From Spirogloea muscicola (Eukaryota; Streptophyta; Zygnematophyceae; Spirogloeales; Spirogloeaceae), in contig WELB01000026.1 in the NCBI GenBank assembly GCA_009602725.1, forward strand, positions 738,236 through 792,600: DNA of 54,365 nucleotides, given 5' to 3'. The notes below the pieces were generated by a model that saw only the letters and a program-made list of their open reading frames with translations, did not search any database and was not told where the DNA came from. Made by a program: the position numbers and the translations under genes. Below, one piece after another: positions 23,207 to 33,987 of this stretch. Position 1 is the stretch's first letter; every line of letters begins with the position of its first letter.

Positions 23207-23590
23207 CGCTCAGGACGATGGCCCCTGACAGGTGATGCGCAGCTTGCGACTGCGGCCGCCGTCAGCCGAGACGGCGCGGCGCCGGCGCCTCGACGCGGCG
23301 CGCGCCCTCGCGGCGGCGCGGCGGCGGCCGAGGCAGCGATGGCGGACGCGAGCTCGGGGCGGCGAGCGCGCCGTGAGACGGGAAGGTGGGGAGAAAGTAA
23401 GCCCCCCGTGGGGGGGGGAGCGCCGATAACCGCCGCCGCCCCATTTTACCGCCCGCTAATGGTACTCGGTTAGCGACGCCGCACTTTCACGCGCCGCTTC
23501 TACCGCTGCTACCACCACGTTCGGCGTCGCCAAGCCCCCACTGGGAACGGCCGGGATGTGGGCCCGTCGGGTGGCCCCCGCAGTCTTAAC
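23207..23590. promoter_or_regulatory. GC-rich upstream region of U-box kinase copy B
   Basis: Very GC-rich, with CGG/GCG clusters and a G9 run (about 23410-23418). It must hold the promoter and 5' leader of copy B. No TATA-like element stands out. Confidence 0.4.
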
Positions 23591-23593
23591 GGG

Positions 23594-23619
23594 ACCCTAA
23601 ACCCTATACCCTAAACCAC
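23594..23619. repeat. Interstitial telomere-like motif
   Basis: Three near-units of CCCTAAA (ccctaaaccctataccctaa) at the left edge of the second repeat cluster. Compare the same unit in introns at 31.3, 32.3, 44.3-44.6 and 54.0 kb. Confidence 0.7.
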
Positions 23620-23819
23620 CTATGACGCATTTCCATTCTGCCCCGCCCGGCTGGGAAGGGAATCTCCCGGCGCCGACCTGGCGGTCGCCGGCCGGACAAC
23701 GGGTCAACGCACGGTCTTCCCCACTGGGCCCCGACCCGTCGGGCAGCTTTCGGGCAAACTTCGCTTGCACTTCCCGCCAGAATCTCGCGCCGGGGGCCCG
23801 CTGCGGACTCGGCAGCCGC

Positions 23820-23960
23820 AGGCCTGAGAAAGTAGATTCCGGGTAGCGGCTGCTCAACAGCGGGTCTTCGTACTTCCCCTGGCCCATTCTCGTCCTTTGT
23901 TCATTCTTTTCTGGGCTGGCTTTTTCCAGCCCCTATCCTCAATGGGCGAGCCCTTCTCTC
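23820..23960 (+). mobile_element. Repeat-family tail, first subtype
   Basis: GCTGCTCAACAGCGGGTCTT, then cttcgtacttcccctggccc and the stem-loop gggctggctttttccagccc (23912-23931), then tcaatgggcgagcccttctc. It is the inverse of the tail at 15206-15310 and 24801-24905. Confidence 0.65.
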
Positions 23961-24157
23961 TCGTTCAGCAGCCAGTGGTCACCGGAGTCGCTGCGTGCTT
24001 CAGCGTTTCGCAGCTCCAATCCGGGGCTTTCTGCCTAGTGGGCTGGCCACGCTGTGGCGACAGCCGGTTGCTGCAAGGCGGCCAAACAGGCTGATCACCC
24101 GGCTGGGGACGAGTTCGTACCCCTGGCCGTGGATGTACACGGGGCTCTCGGGTCCCA

Positions 24158-24545
24158 GTGGCTCGACCTCCTGGCCAAGCTTGCGTGGCCCGCTGTGTCC
24201 CGCAGGCGGCATTGAAGCCGGCTGACTTCAATGCCGCTGGCTCGTGGGCCCAAGTCTATCGCATGCGGTTCTCAGTCTCCTTTCAGCGGTCCATAGCACA
24301 CGCCTTGCAACTGCGTGCTGGCCGGGATCTCGCTGCAGCCTCTGGCTTTCGCCAGGGGGATTGTATTCCGGCAGCTAGTCTGTCGGAGTTGAGGCTCCTC
24401 ACTCGTAGCTACTGAGTGGTCCATCCTCAACCCGTTCTGCCGTAGCGCTTCAGGCCCCTCCGTCATCTGGCCCCTTCGAACCTTTGTCAATTCTTTTCGG
24501 GCTGGCTTTCCCCAGCCCTTGCCCTAATTGGGAGAGCCACTTCTC
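24158..24545 (+). mobile_element. Repeat-family copy with ORF end and second-subtype tail
   Basis: Frame reads NAAGSWAQVYRMRFSVSFQR, SIAHALQLRAGRDLAAASGF, RQGDCIPAASLSELRLLTRS, Y and stop at 24413-24415. The tail then matches 15968-16145 (TGAGTGGTCCATC, CCTTCGAACCTTTGTCAATT, stem-loop gggctggctttccccagccc at 24500-24519). Confidence 0.65.
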
Positions 24546-24800
24546 TTGACCCTTCGAAATGTATTCATTCTCATTTTTGGGCTGGCCAATTACAGCCATC
24601 GCCCTCGACTTTTCTACTTTCTCCTAAAAGGTGGGGTGCGTCGTGGAAAGAAGTGGGCAGCAGCTAATCCAGAAGGAGCGTGGGCTGTGGAAGCCACCCC
24701 ACAAGAACGAGAAACAAGGTCAAAAGCAGCCGGAAAAGAGAGCTCGTTCAAAAGAGGCGAGGGCTGTGAAAAGCTGCCCAAGGAGAGACGGAAAAAAACA

Positions 24801-25320
24801 GAAGGGCTCGCCCATTGAGGATAGGGGCTGGAAAAAGCCAGCCCAGAAAGGAATGAACAAAGGACGAGAAGGGGCCAGGGGAAGTACGAAGAACAACAAG
24901 GCATAGAAAAGAAACGAAGCAGCTACGAAGCACTCAGTAACCCCTGCTAAGCAGCCTCAGGTCAGAGAGACTGGGTTCCTGGAAGCGGGTCCCCTGGCCA
25001 GAGCCAGAGGCAGCAGCGAGGGCTCTGCCTGCACGCAGGTGCAGCGCGCGGGCCATAGACCTATGCAGCGAGACGGCCAAGCGCATGCGGTACACCTGCG
25101 CTAGCGACGCTGCTGCATGGGAGTCCACCGGCTCCCCATGGAAGCGGTGGACAATGGCGTGACGTGAGAGCTGGTTGAGCAGCTCGAGCCACCGAGCGCC
25201 CAGCGCCCCGTAGGTATCGATGGCGAGCGGGAAGAACTCGTCTTCCGGCGGGTGATCTGCGTATGTTTTCATCACAGCACTGTAATGAATGCAGTGCTGT
25301 GCCATCAGCTTCTTGGCCCG
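24801..25320 (-). mobile_element. Recent repeat-family copy (near-identical to 15206-15668)
   Basis: Base-by-base comparison with 15206-15668 shows only scattered substitutions over about 463 bases, in the same orientation. Minus-strand frame ADHPPEDEFFPLAIDTYGAL ... LRLLSRGY and stop at 24934. Beyond 25264 a segment of about 45 bases is inserted relative to the other copy, containing the 9-bp inverted repeat acagcactg/cagtgctgt (25274-25282, 25292-25300). Similarity then resumes briefly at cttggcccgagc. Confidence 0.75.
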
Positions 25321-25829
25321 AGCGAGAAAAAAGGTCCGAAGGGGCCGGACATTACTGGAGCACCCACTGGCAGCTCGACCAACACTTCAGAAGGACCAGG
25401 TCCAAAGGGGCCGGAGAGTGCTAAATACACAAAAATTGAAGTATCAGGATGGTAACTTAGTAGTCCCAAGTAAGCAGCCGCAAATTCAAAAAGAGTGTTC
25501 GGAAAGCACCTAGAGCTCAGCTCGCCTCGATGCTTTACCGACCTCCGAGGCTGGTCTCTTTCAGCCACCGTCATCCTTGGAGGAGTGCATCTGTCCAGGA
25601 GCTCATGTGGCTTGACTTCCCTCTCGCCCGATGTGTTAGCACGAAGGTGGAACATTTCGCCAAGCAGAGTAGGAGAGGGCCCCCTCTATGTACGGCAACG
25701 GCTGCCGAGTGGCTAGCCAAGAGCAGGTACCACTAAGGTCCACCATCAGGCTCAAAGGATGATTGCCCAATGCGAGGAGAAATGGCACCAGTCAGCCGGA
25801 GAGGTCCCCCGTTCACAAAAATTCCTGCA

Positions 25830-26200
25830 GCAACGGGCTCAGCTGGCCCTTTTAGTCGCTCGAGCCCACAGAGGCTGCAGTCCACTTACTACGGGCCCTC
25901 CAGTATCGCTCCAACGATCCATAGCACGCGCGTTGCATCTGCGAGCTGGTTGCTCTTTTGCTGCAGCCTCTGGCTCTGGCCAGGGGACAAGCTACCCGGG
26001 GACTAGTTTCTCTGACCTAAGGCTGCTCAACAGCAGGATATTGAGCACCCAGTGGCCATTGAGGCGATGTGGTTTTCAACGCTTTTCTGGTCCTTTTTCG
26101 AAATTTGTTCGTTCTTTCTCTGGGCTGGCCAATCCCAGCCATCGCCCTCTACTGGAAGAGTGTTTCTCCCTAGGAAATTCGTTCATTCTTTTTACTTTCA
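25830..26200 (+). mobile_element. Repeat-family copy (plus orientation)
   Basis: Frame PPVSLQRSIARALHLRAGCS, FAAASGSGQGT, FSDLRLLNSRIL, then a tail with gggctggccaatcccagcc (26122-26140), close to the tail gggctggccaattacagcc at 24580-24598. It is a third tail variant. Confidence 0.6.
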
Positions 26201-27111
26201 AGTGGAGAAGTCATACTAAGAGTGCTCATCCTCCCTGACACAGCTGGTTGTCTATTGGGGATTGCCTTTCATTGTTCTCTGCTTCTCTGTGGGAAGCAAG
26301 GACAGCCAGTGTCAAGTCTGGGCTTGTTGTCCTGTGTGATCTCTCACCAAATAAAGTCTCCTCTATCACCTTTCACAAATCAAGTTGCTTCACTTCTGGG
26401 CTGGATGTCCTAGCTCTCGTTCCACCCCTTATCACAGCTGGCTCTTTCCACTGTCCCCGTGAAGAAGCCACTCCCTCCTCTTTCTTGTAAGTGCACGAAG
26501 TGACTTTGCCACTATGATTTAGATTGATTAAGATTATGTCTAAATCAGAAGTATGCATAAGTGCTACCCCAGATTTTTGTGTCCCCAATGTCAGTATGAT
26601 GCACCTTCTTTTGACTTTGAGCTTTGAGCTTTGAACTGTGAGCTTTGAGCTTTGAGCTTTGAGCTTTAGGCTTTGAGCTTTCTTAGGAGCAGAATGCAAC
26701 TATTCTTTTCTTTACCTTGTCGACGTTGGGATGTCAGGTAGTGGTTGCCGATAGCTTATTTGTCCATTTATCTTTGTCACTTGTTTTGGCTTCTCAAGAT
26801 TTGCAACCTCAAAGAGAGTCTATGATTATTGGCGATTGGTCAGTCAACCTTGGGCTTGGCGTGAACCGTCATGTATGTACCTGGCAAGGTCAAATGGTAT
26901 GTACATACCTGGTTGCTGCGAATCTGTCAAGGACTCACAGGCATGTGAGGTTCCAAGTATGGATGTAGATGTAGTGGGACACTCATGACCAGATTCTCCG
27001 TCATTACAAATATATATAAAACGTCCCGCTGCACCCATTGATATTTCAAAACTTTTGCTGATGAGAGAGACTTACCCCTTGCGAAAAGACCGGAAAGTGT
27101 GTTCTGGGCCG
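26201..27111. other. Spacer without a gene, with a 7-bp satellite
   Basis: Lies between the repeat cluster and the 3' end of the CPL3-like gene. Apart from the TTTGAGC array, and probably the CPL3 3' untranslated region next to 27111, I see nothing identifiable. Confidence 0.5.
26612..26681. repeat. TTTGAGC heptanucleotide array
   Basis: About nine to ten units of a 7-bp repeat (tttgagc, with variants tttgaac and tttaggc). The period equals that of the plant telomere unit TTTAGGG, and one unit, TTTAGGC, is one change from it, but most units are not telomeric. Confidence 0.85.
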
Positions 27112-30100
27112 TCAAGGTGGCACTCGGAACTCTCTCTCATCTGCTCTGCGGTAGAGAATGGCAGAGGCCTCTATCCTGAAACAGCAGCCAAAATGTCTTT
27201 CATGAGCGCGTGCTTTTTGATGGCTCATGCTGCTGCCCATCAAATGGACAGAAGTGCCCATCAAGTCCATCAAGTCCCTCAGCAAGTACTCAGCGAGCAA
27301 ACGGGAGAAACTACTTGAATGTAATCCACAAACATACATTTGTAACTTATCATATCCAAATTGGGAAGGGAAGATCACCAGGCTGGCCGGACAACGAATT
27401 TGCCAGTGGCTAGGGCCCAGCGCACCTGCCACAAACTCGAGTTAGAGGATCATACATGCATACATGTAGCCTCTCCAAAGGGGCCAAATAAGCCAGTCAA
27501 ATGTGTATTCCAGCAGTGAGATGCAACTTGCTTGGTTAGCAATATGCAGATATTAAACCCTGGTTACCTTCTCCGTGCCAAGCGAGTTGGCCACCACGTG
27601 AGTGACCCTATCGTCCTGCTCAGTGGTACACACTGCCCCGAATTGTTCGGCAATGCGCCAGACTGCATGCATGTGGGGACTTGCATCGCCAACCTGGAAA
27701 CCGTTTAGCCACTCAATCACTCATAAACTCAGGCATCGACCAAGCAAGCAGGCAAGTATGGCTTGAGTCAGGCAGTCTGCCTCAGCCAGGATCTGCACGC
27801 AAGGGTTGTGACGGTCGACATTTTCCATAGCTAAGCCGGCTGCTCCAATGTGCTCTTAGCTCACGGGACTGACGGGAAACACGCGGGAGAAGAGGAGACG
27901 GGTGCCTCCCAGCACCGCCCGCTGCACCAGAGCCAGGAGGCTGCGGACATCGGCATCGTTGACGTGCGAGGGGTCAGCAAAGAAGGACCAATGGATCCTC
28001 TCCAGCACCTGCACCATGCAGAAGATGTCCAATCACTATGCATGGCCCAGCGAACGTGACCCCAGCATATGTCTTATGTTGCACTGCTCTTTCTGGTATT
28101 TCTGCCTTCTGTGCCTTGTAAGTTGAGGGATGAAGGTGAGTACAGAGAGGGTGATTGCGAGGCAGCTGTCGGCCTCACGCTCGTCGTGGCCCAGCTCCAG
28201 GAGGGAGGGGCCCCACAGTCCAAATTGCCGCCGGCTAGATGGGAAGAAAATGTACCTGCTATCCACAAAGAAGCATCAGCCTTCCATGTGGCTGGTTGCA
28301 TACTCCAAAAGGAAGACCCACAGTAGACCCACAGTTCCACATCCGTGAGATGCATGCAGAGTTATGCCATAGGGCTGTAGTCATGATCAATTACATGCCG
28401 TCTGCCCAGGTCATGGCGTCTGGGACTGAGAGGTGAATGTACAAGTAAAGCGATTGAGCAATGGGTCCACAGATTTGGCTTGAAGCTGCTCTGCACCCCA
28501 CCTTTCAACAACAATAAGATTCAGGGCGTGGTGAGGCCACATGCGCGCTGAGTCGTCTACAATAAGCACCGCGGACTCCATACCCAGGACACCATCCAGG
28601 TCCTTGCTCTTCTGCTGGCTAGGCCGACTCTCCAGCTCCATCTCGCCCTCGTTGTTGACATTGTCTTGGGCCGTGTCGCCCTCGACACTGTCGCCTTTGG
28701 AGATGATTCGCCCGGCAAAGAGCTCCCCTGTCGGGTCCAAGAGCCTCGCCATCTCCGTTGCATATGCACGATTGCCCATTGTGTACACGTGCAGCTCATA
28801 CAGCTGGCTTGCCTGCGCAGTTGAGCAGGTAATTGATTGAGAGAAGCGTAGCTGACTCGCAGTCATAGAAATAAGATAGAGATGTTCTTCCAAGGGAAAA
28901 GCGGCTCTGAAAGGCAAGCTAAGAGGCTCTGAAAGGCAAGCCAAGAGGAATATACCAGGTCCAAAGGGGCTGGTACATTCCAACAAAAACACGTACGCAC
29001 TACGCAAGTGGCTACTCCAAATGGGTGCTGAATGATCCCTAGCGAGTCGGGAATTTGGAGTAGCTAGCAGCACAGGATAGGACCAGTATTGCCACCTAGA
29101 CAAGACTTACTCTGATGAGGAAACGCCAAATGCCCGGCCGCAGCTTGGTCCACATCGCAATGTGCGTGAAGCTGTGAAGCTCTCGCTTTCGCCCCAACTG
29201 CAGCCTACCCGCGCTCTCGATTGCCCTGAGCTTCTGGTCCCATGCCAGCTCGATCTCTCCAAACTGCAGTTAAGAATACTGCAGTTAAGAATACTCTAAT
29301 ACAATACTAAGACAACTGAAAGGCAGGCCAATGACCCGAACTCCCCATTCAAGGGTCTAGTGTGGAACTCAAATTTCCGAATGTACATCAGGGAGTGCAC
29401 ACATCAGCTTCCAGACATTAAAGCTCCAATGCTCACCTTGGCAGAGTTGAGCAGGGTGTGGTCCAAATCAAGCACAAGCACAAGCTTGCCACGGCCCAGG
29501 ATGCTGGCCTGCTCCTTCAGCCGCCGCTGCCTCTCCTTGCCAAGAGCAGCCTCGTTTGTTGCCGTGATCGCGTCAGCCGTGCCTGGCACCGCATCAGTTC
29601 AGCATCCGTAACCCTGAGCTCCCAGGACTCTAAGTTGAGAGGGAGCAGTGCAAGCTGGATCAAAGAATGGTCATGCATCAGTCCAATGTCGCAGCACAAT
29701 CCCAAAGTGCAGCACTTTAGGATGTCCAGCCCATACCTGCGTCCTGCGGTTGAGCCTCGTTGTGGCCCGCCGGCATGCCCATATGGTCGTGTGACAAACT
29801 AGCTTCAGCCATGGAGCTGGAGCTGGCAGCCACAAATCCCTCGGCAGGAGCATGCAGTGATACAGCATCGCCTGGGCGTCCAGAGTCGGCCGGCCCTGCG
29901 CTGCGAGACGCCGAGGTGCGTACACCCACCTCCACCAACTCAGGCGGCACAAGGATGGGGCTGCTCGGCCTCGGCGGCACCAATGGGGATTTGCTCTTGA
30001 GCTGATTGTCAGGCTGAAGGGCCTTCCGCATCGCAAGCCGGGGGTCCTTGGACTTGGATCGCAGGCCATCCAGCTCCACTGCCGAGGTCTGCTGGGCCCC

Positions 30101-33100
30101 ATGCTTGTAGCAGCCGCTACTCGCCTCCGCCCTCTCACTGGCGAGCTCCAGACGGGGGTCCCGGGACTTGGGTCGCTGCCTGTCCTGCTCTGCTGCTGGC
30201 CGCTGCTGAGCATCAGGCCTGCTGCCAGCCGTTTCTCCTTCGCCTGCGAGCTCCAGCCGGGGCCTCTTGGCCGCCTGCTGGCCATCAGTGGGGCCGCTCC
30301 TCCACTCTTCTCTGGCATCGCTGGGCTTCACGTCCTCAGCCGCTTCGGGGGCCAGACTGTGCACACCAGCTATCCTGGTGCTTGCAGCAGCTATCCTGGT
30401 GCTTGCAGATGTCAACGATTCGTGACCACGGATCAAGGTGGCAGCAGCGAAATTCTGCTCTGGCATCATGTAAAGGGGCCTGTCCAGCACAGCCACTGGC
30501 AGAGCAGCGTGCATCCCGCCATCTTGAATGCTCGGCGGAGGCTGCAGTGTCGGCTGTGATGGCACTGGTGGTCGCTGGATGGGCTTGGGAGCTGCGGCAG
30601 AGTACAGGAGGAAGGCCGCTTCTGGTACTGCAGCCGCCGGCAAGAGTGGCGGCGGCAGCGGCGGAGGCGGCTGGACTGGTCCATGAGCAGGGACAGAGTC
30701 GAAGGCGGCCCGGCTGGCTACTGGCTGGAGCTGCTGCCAGTCGTACTCGGCCAGGCCGGTCGGCGATGCCGCCTCCTCCCCGCTCTGAGGCAGGGCCCAT
30801 GCAGCAGGAGAGGCTTGCACGCGCAGCGGCGATGGAGGGCGCCACACGGCTCCACCGTCGATGTACGCTGAGTCAGGCCTAGCTCGGCCAGAAGCAAAAG
30901 GCAAGCTCAGATAGACGCCAGAGTTGACGACCGCTTGAGGGCGGCCTGCCTGCCTGCGCGCATAGGCGTAGGCGGCAGCTGCTAGCGCCGCTGTGTCCGA
31001 AGCATCGGCCTGATTGGCATTGGTATCAATGCCATGTCGCAGGCCACCATCACCCTCAGCTTTGGCATTGATCTCTTGACTGAGCGGTCGCACGTCGATT
31101 GCCGGCAGCTGCAGCTTCGCCTGCTGCTGCCATGAATCTGCCTTGCCACCGGTACTGTCTCCGGCAACCTTGGCGCGCTCCTTGGTTGTCGACCACCCTT
31201 GCAGCATGGCACTCACCTACGCAGAACAGCCAGCAACACGACCTCGCAAGCAAAGTCAAGAGAAGGCCGCTACTTTGTCCAGCACAACCATGAGCAGTCG
31301 ACAAAGCAGCTCAATAAGGTTAAGGGTTTAGGGTTTGAAGTTTAGGGCTTAAGGGTATGGGATTTAGGTTTTAGTTGAGCCCTCTTCAAGTACAGATAAG
31401 ACCCTCGTCTTGTTCACACTAATGACCTGATTGTCCACTAGGCTGCGCAAACACCGCACTGGGCCCACTTGATTCATTGTAACATTCTACTCAAGGAGAG
31501 GATCCTGACAGACAACATCTAGCCACAACTGCTAGGGAGGGGCTGCGCCACCACAACACCTCTTGCGCCTGCTTCTTTGTGAAGAGCTTGCCTGGGCTTC
31601 CGCTGGCCAACTCCAGGAGGCTGCTCATTCAATAGCATGCGGAGATTCTGTGTCAGCTCACAAGCGCCACCAATAAGAGAGAATTGGGGCTGCAAGCCTC
31701 TGGACTTGGCTCTCACTGACAAGCTGTTTGCCCAAAGACTTACAACTGGAAGAAGCGTTGATCATGAACCAACACCTAGTTGTTGCCGCGCTGCCATGAT
31801 TGCTTGACCCTGCTCAACTACCGTAAAAGTCAGTCGCAGGAAGCACCTGGAGAGTGCCTTGGGGTCATCATGCAGCTGCTCCTTCCCGGCGGCGGTGTTG
31901 GCGACCTGGGTGCCCATGCTGCGTGCGCTTATTGTGCTGCAGCAACATGAGGCTCACCCTGAATCCAGAACCCTATACCATAACCTTCACTAATGAACTC
32001 TCGGAGCACATCCTGGATGCAGTCCAATCAGTTGGTTGGTCAGGGAGGTGCATAACCCTCACTGCAAAGGCAGCCCGGATGCCTGCAAATGCCTGGCGCG
32101 AGACAGCGACGACCTTGTCGGGCACGTCCCCCTGCATCGGCTCCTTGGCATCCGGGAAGAGCAGGCCCAGGGCCACCTTGAGCGCCGTTAAGGCCTGCTG
32201 CAGCTGCCGGCAGACCTCCACCAACGCCCTGCGCGCCCCCCCCCTCATCAGGGTCAGCAATGGCTCCTGTATCCAGAGGATGGTGAAGCTAACCCCTGCC
32301 TATCATACTGAAGGACCCTAAACCCTAAACCCCTCAAACCCATATCTTGAACTCTAATCTCCTGGGACCTCATTGGCTGGATCTGACGCAGCCAAGCAAT
32401 TGCGTTCGAGCTTAGGCTCAGATCACAAGTAGCAAACTCTGCCTCACTTCTGAGCGTCCTTGATGCTGGTCGAGCGGACGGCGTCGGCGGCAGCCTGCAC
32501 CAGCTTAGCCACCTCCAACGGCCGGGCCTCCTCCTGCGCCGTCACCTCCTCATCTGTCTGATGGCGCTCAGCCTTCTGCCAGGAAATATCTGCCAAAGGC
32601 GGCGGTTCTCTGCCGCCCTCATCGTCCCGCTCTCTCTGCCTGCTACCACCCAAATTGACTCCGTTCGGTATTGCCTCGTGCTTGACGTCATGCCGGTGAC
32701 TGCGGCGATACTGGATGCTGGAGGGCCTTTGCCTGTCATCAAAACTGGAGTTTGATTCAAAGCTCCGCCAGCCATAGGCGCTGCGACCTCTGTCCCCATG
32801 CCAGTCCTGCACCGAGCGGCTGTGGGCCGGGCTCAGATTCGGCTCCTTGCGCAACGAGGCTGGAGTCAGCGGCTCCTCGCTCCATGCGGCCTCTCGTAGC
32901 AGAGGGGGGCTCCTGTGAGAGCTCGGAGCACTGGCGCTGCTGCCATCGTCGACGTCGTCGGCGGCGTCCTCGATCTCGCCCTCCTCCAGCTCGCCTTCCT
33001 CCCTCTCCTCCACCAACTCGCCAGCACAGCCATGGCCGGCCTTCGCGCCAGAGGCGGCGGGCAGCGCCTCGCAGTCGACGGCTGACGACGCTCTGTCCTG

Positions 33101-33538
33101 TGAGTCGGGCCCTCGCTCCGCACGCCCGCCATCGCCCAGAGCCTCGCCCTTGACAGCACGCGCCCAGGCCTCGTTGTACAGTTTCTCCGACCGGGCCGCA
33201 CGGGGACTGGCGGCGACGACCAGAGGCCGCTGAGCTAGACGTGACGCGGCCGCTGCGGGGTCATGATAACTATCTCGGCTTTGCCAATGGCTCAGCAGGC
33301 TCTCGTCCGCGCCGTCAGCACAAGGCGGCAATGGCGGCGAAGGCTGCGGTGGCGGCGGCCAGCGGGGCCCGCGGTCGTAGCAAGGTTCAAAGCGGCCACT
33401 GGGAGGACGGCCTTCAACGGCGTCTCCCACTACCGGAGACGGACCAGGGTACTGCAGCGCGTGGCGCCGCCAGCCTCTCCCGGCGTCCTGCGAGGCAGCG
33501 ATGAAGTAACCGCCGCTGCCAGTGGCCCAGGGCTCCAT
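27112..33538 (-). CDS. CPL3: RNA polymerase II CTD phosphatase, CPL3-like (FCP1 + BRCT)
   Basis: Removes phosphate from the C-terminal repeats of RNA polymerase II; plant CPL3 tunes stress and defence transcription in the nucleus. Exon 1, 32448-33538, starts MEPWATGSGG and holds EEREEGELEEGEIED, as in CPL3. Exon 2, 32063-32228, gives ALVEVCRQLQQALTALK. A long Pro/Gln/Ser-rich exon lies at about 29720-31210, with KSRDPRLELA and KSKDPRLAMR. Catalytic exon (about 29430-29590): GKLVLVLDLDHTLLNSAKV, the DxDxT motif. Then RKRELHSFTHIAMWTKLRPG (about 29105-29265), HVYTMGNRAYATEMARLLDP and VLIVDDSARMWPHHALNLIV (28502 to about 28816), 28144-28255 (FFPSSRRQFGLWGPSLLELG) and 27865-28008. BRCT exons: 27568-27693 (WRIAEQFGAVCTTEQDDRVT), 27379-27425 and 27112-27175 (IEASAILYRRADEREFRVPP, stop). 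Phases of the 3' exons agree. The links around 31200-31950 are uncertain. Confidence 0.9.
29011..29064. repeat. 12-bp perfect inverted repeat in a CPL3 intron
   Basis: gctactccaaat (29011-29022) and atttggagtagc (29053-29064) with a 30-base loop. It follows a doubled gctctgaaaggcaag unit (about 28903-28940) and lies in an intron between two catalytic exons. The stretch looks like a small inserted element. Confidence 0.7.
31320..31375. repeat. Telomere-like repeat run in a CPL3 intron
   Basis: ttaagggtttagggtttgaa followed by gtttagggcttaagggtatg: five or six degenerate TTTAGGG units inside an intron. A second run, ccctaaaccctaaacccctc, lies in the preceding intron at about 32317-32336. Confidence 0.75.
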
Positions 33539-33798
33539 GGGGGCTCCTCATGGCTCGCGGCGCACCATGCAGGCGCACGATGCCGCGCGGCGCGGCCTTC
33601 TGGCGGTCCCGGCGCTCATTCGCGACGGGCTCGCCACGGCTTCCGAGCGTCACAGGCGGCGTCGGAAGGCCCCCGGGCTCGCACGATCGTCCGCCCTCCC
33701 GGCAGCTCGCGCACCTGCGCCGGCACAGGCTCCGGGGGCGTCCAGAGGGACGCTTTCCCGGCGGCGGCGGCGGCGGCGGCGGCGGCGCTGGCGGCGGC

Positions 33799-33858
<60 letters not shown>

Positions 33859-33987
33859 NGGCGGCTGCGGCGGCTGCTGCGGCGGCGGCGGCGGCGGCGG
33901 AGGCGGCGGCGGTCGGGGGAAGGGAACAATTTGATGGATGATTTGGGAGCTTGAAAGAATTTGGCCATTTGGCAGATACTTATGTGA
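33539..33987. promoter_or_regulatory. Shared divergent upstream region of CPL3 and the pRiA4b-like gene
   Basis: About 450 bases between two divergent genes, rich in GCG/CGG runs on both sides of a poly-T tract with an N. It must contain both promoters unless the first exon of the plus-strand gene is placed further left. The low-complexity sequence prevents any motif call. Confidence 0.5.
33800..33859. repeat. Poly-T tract of 59 bases ending in a single N
   Basis: T runs without interruption from 33800 to 33858 and then one undefined base. Both sides are GCG/CGG repeats. A homopolymer ending in N inside GC-rich repeats suggests an assembly join and not true sequence. Confidence 0.9.

Noticed and set aside
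28411-29103. Continuous 230-codon minus-strand protein
   Set aside because: Only about 28502-28816 has phosphatase family motifs; the 5' part is the repeat-bearing intron and the 3' part runs past the splice donor.
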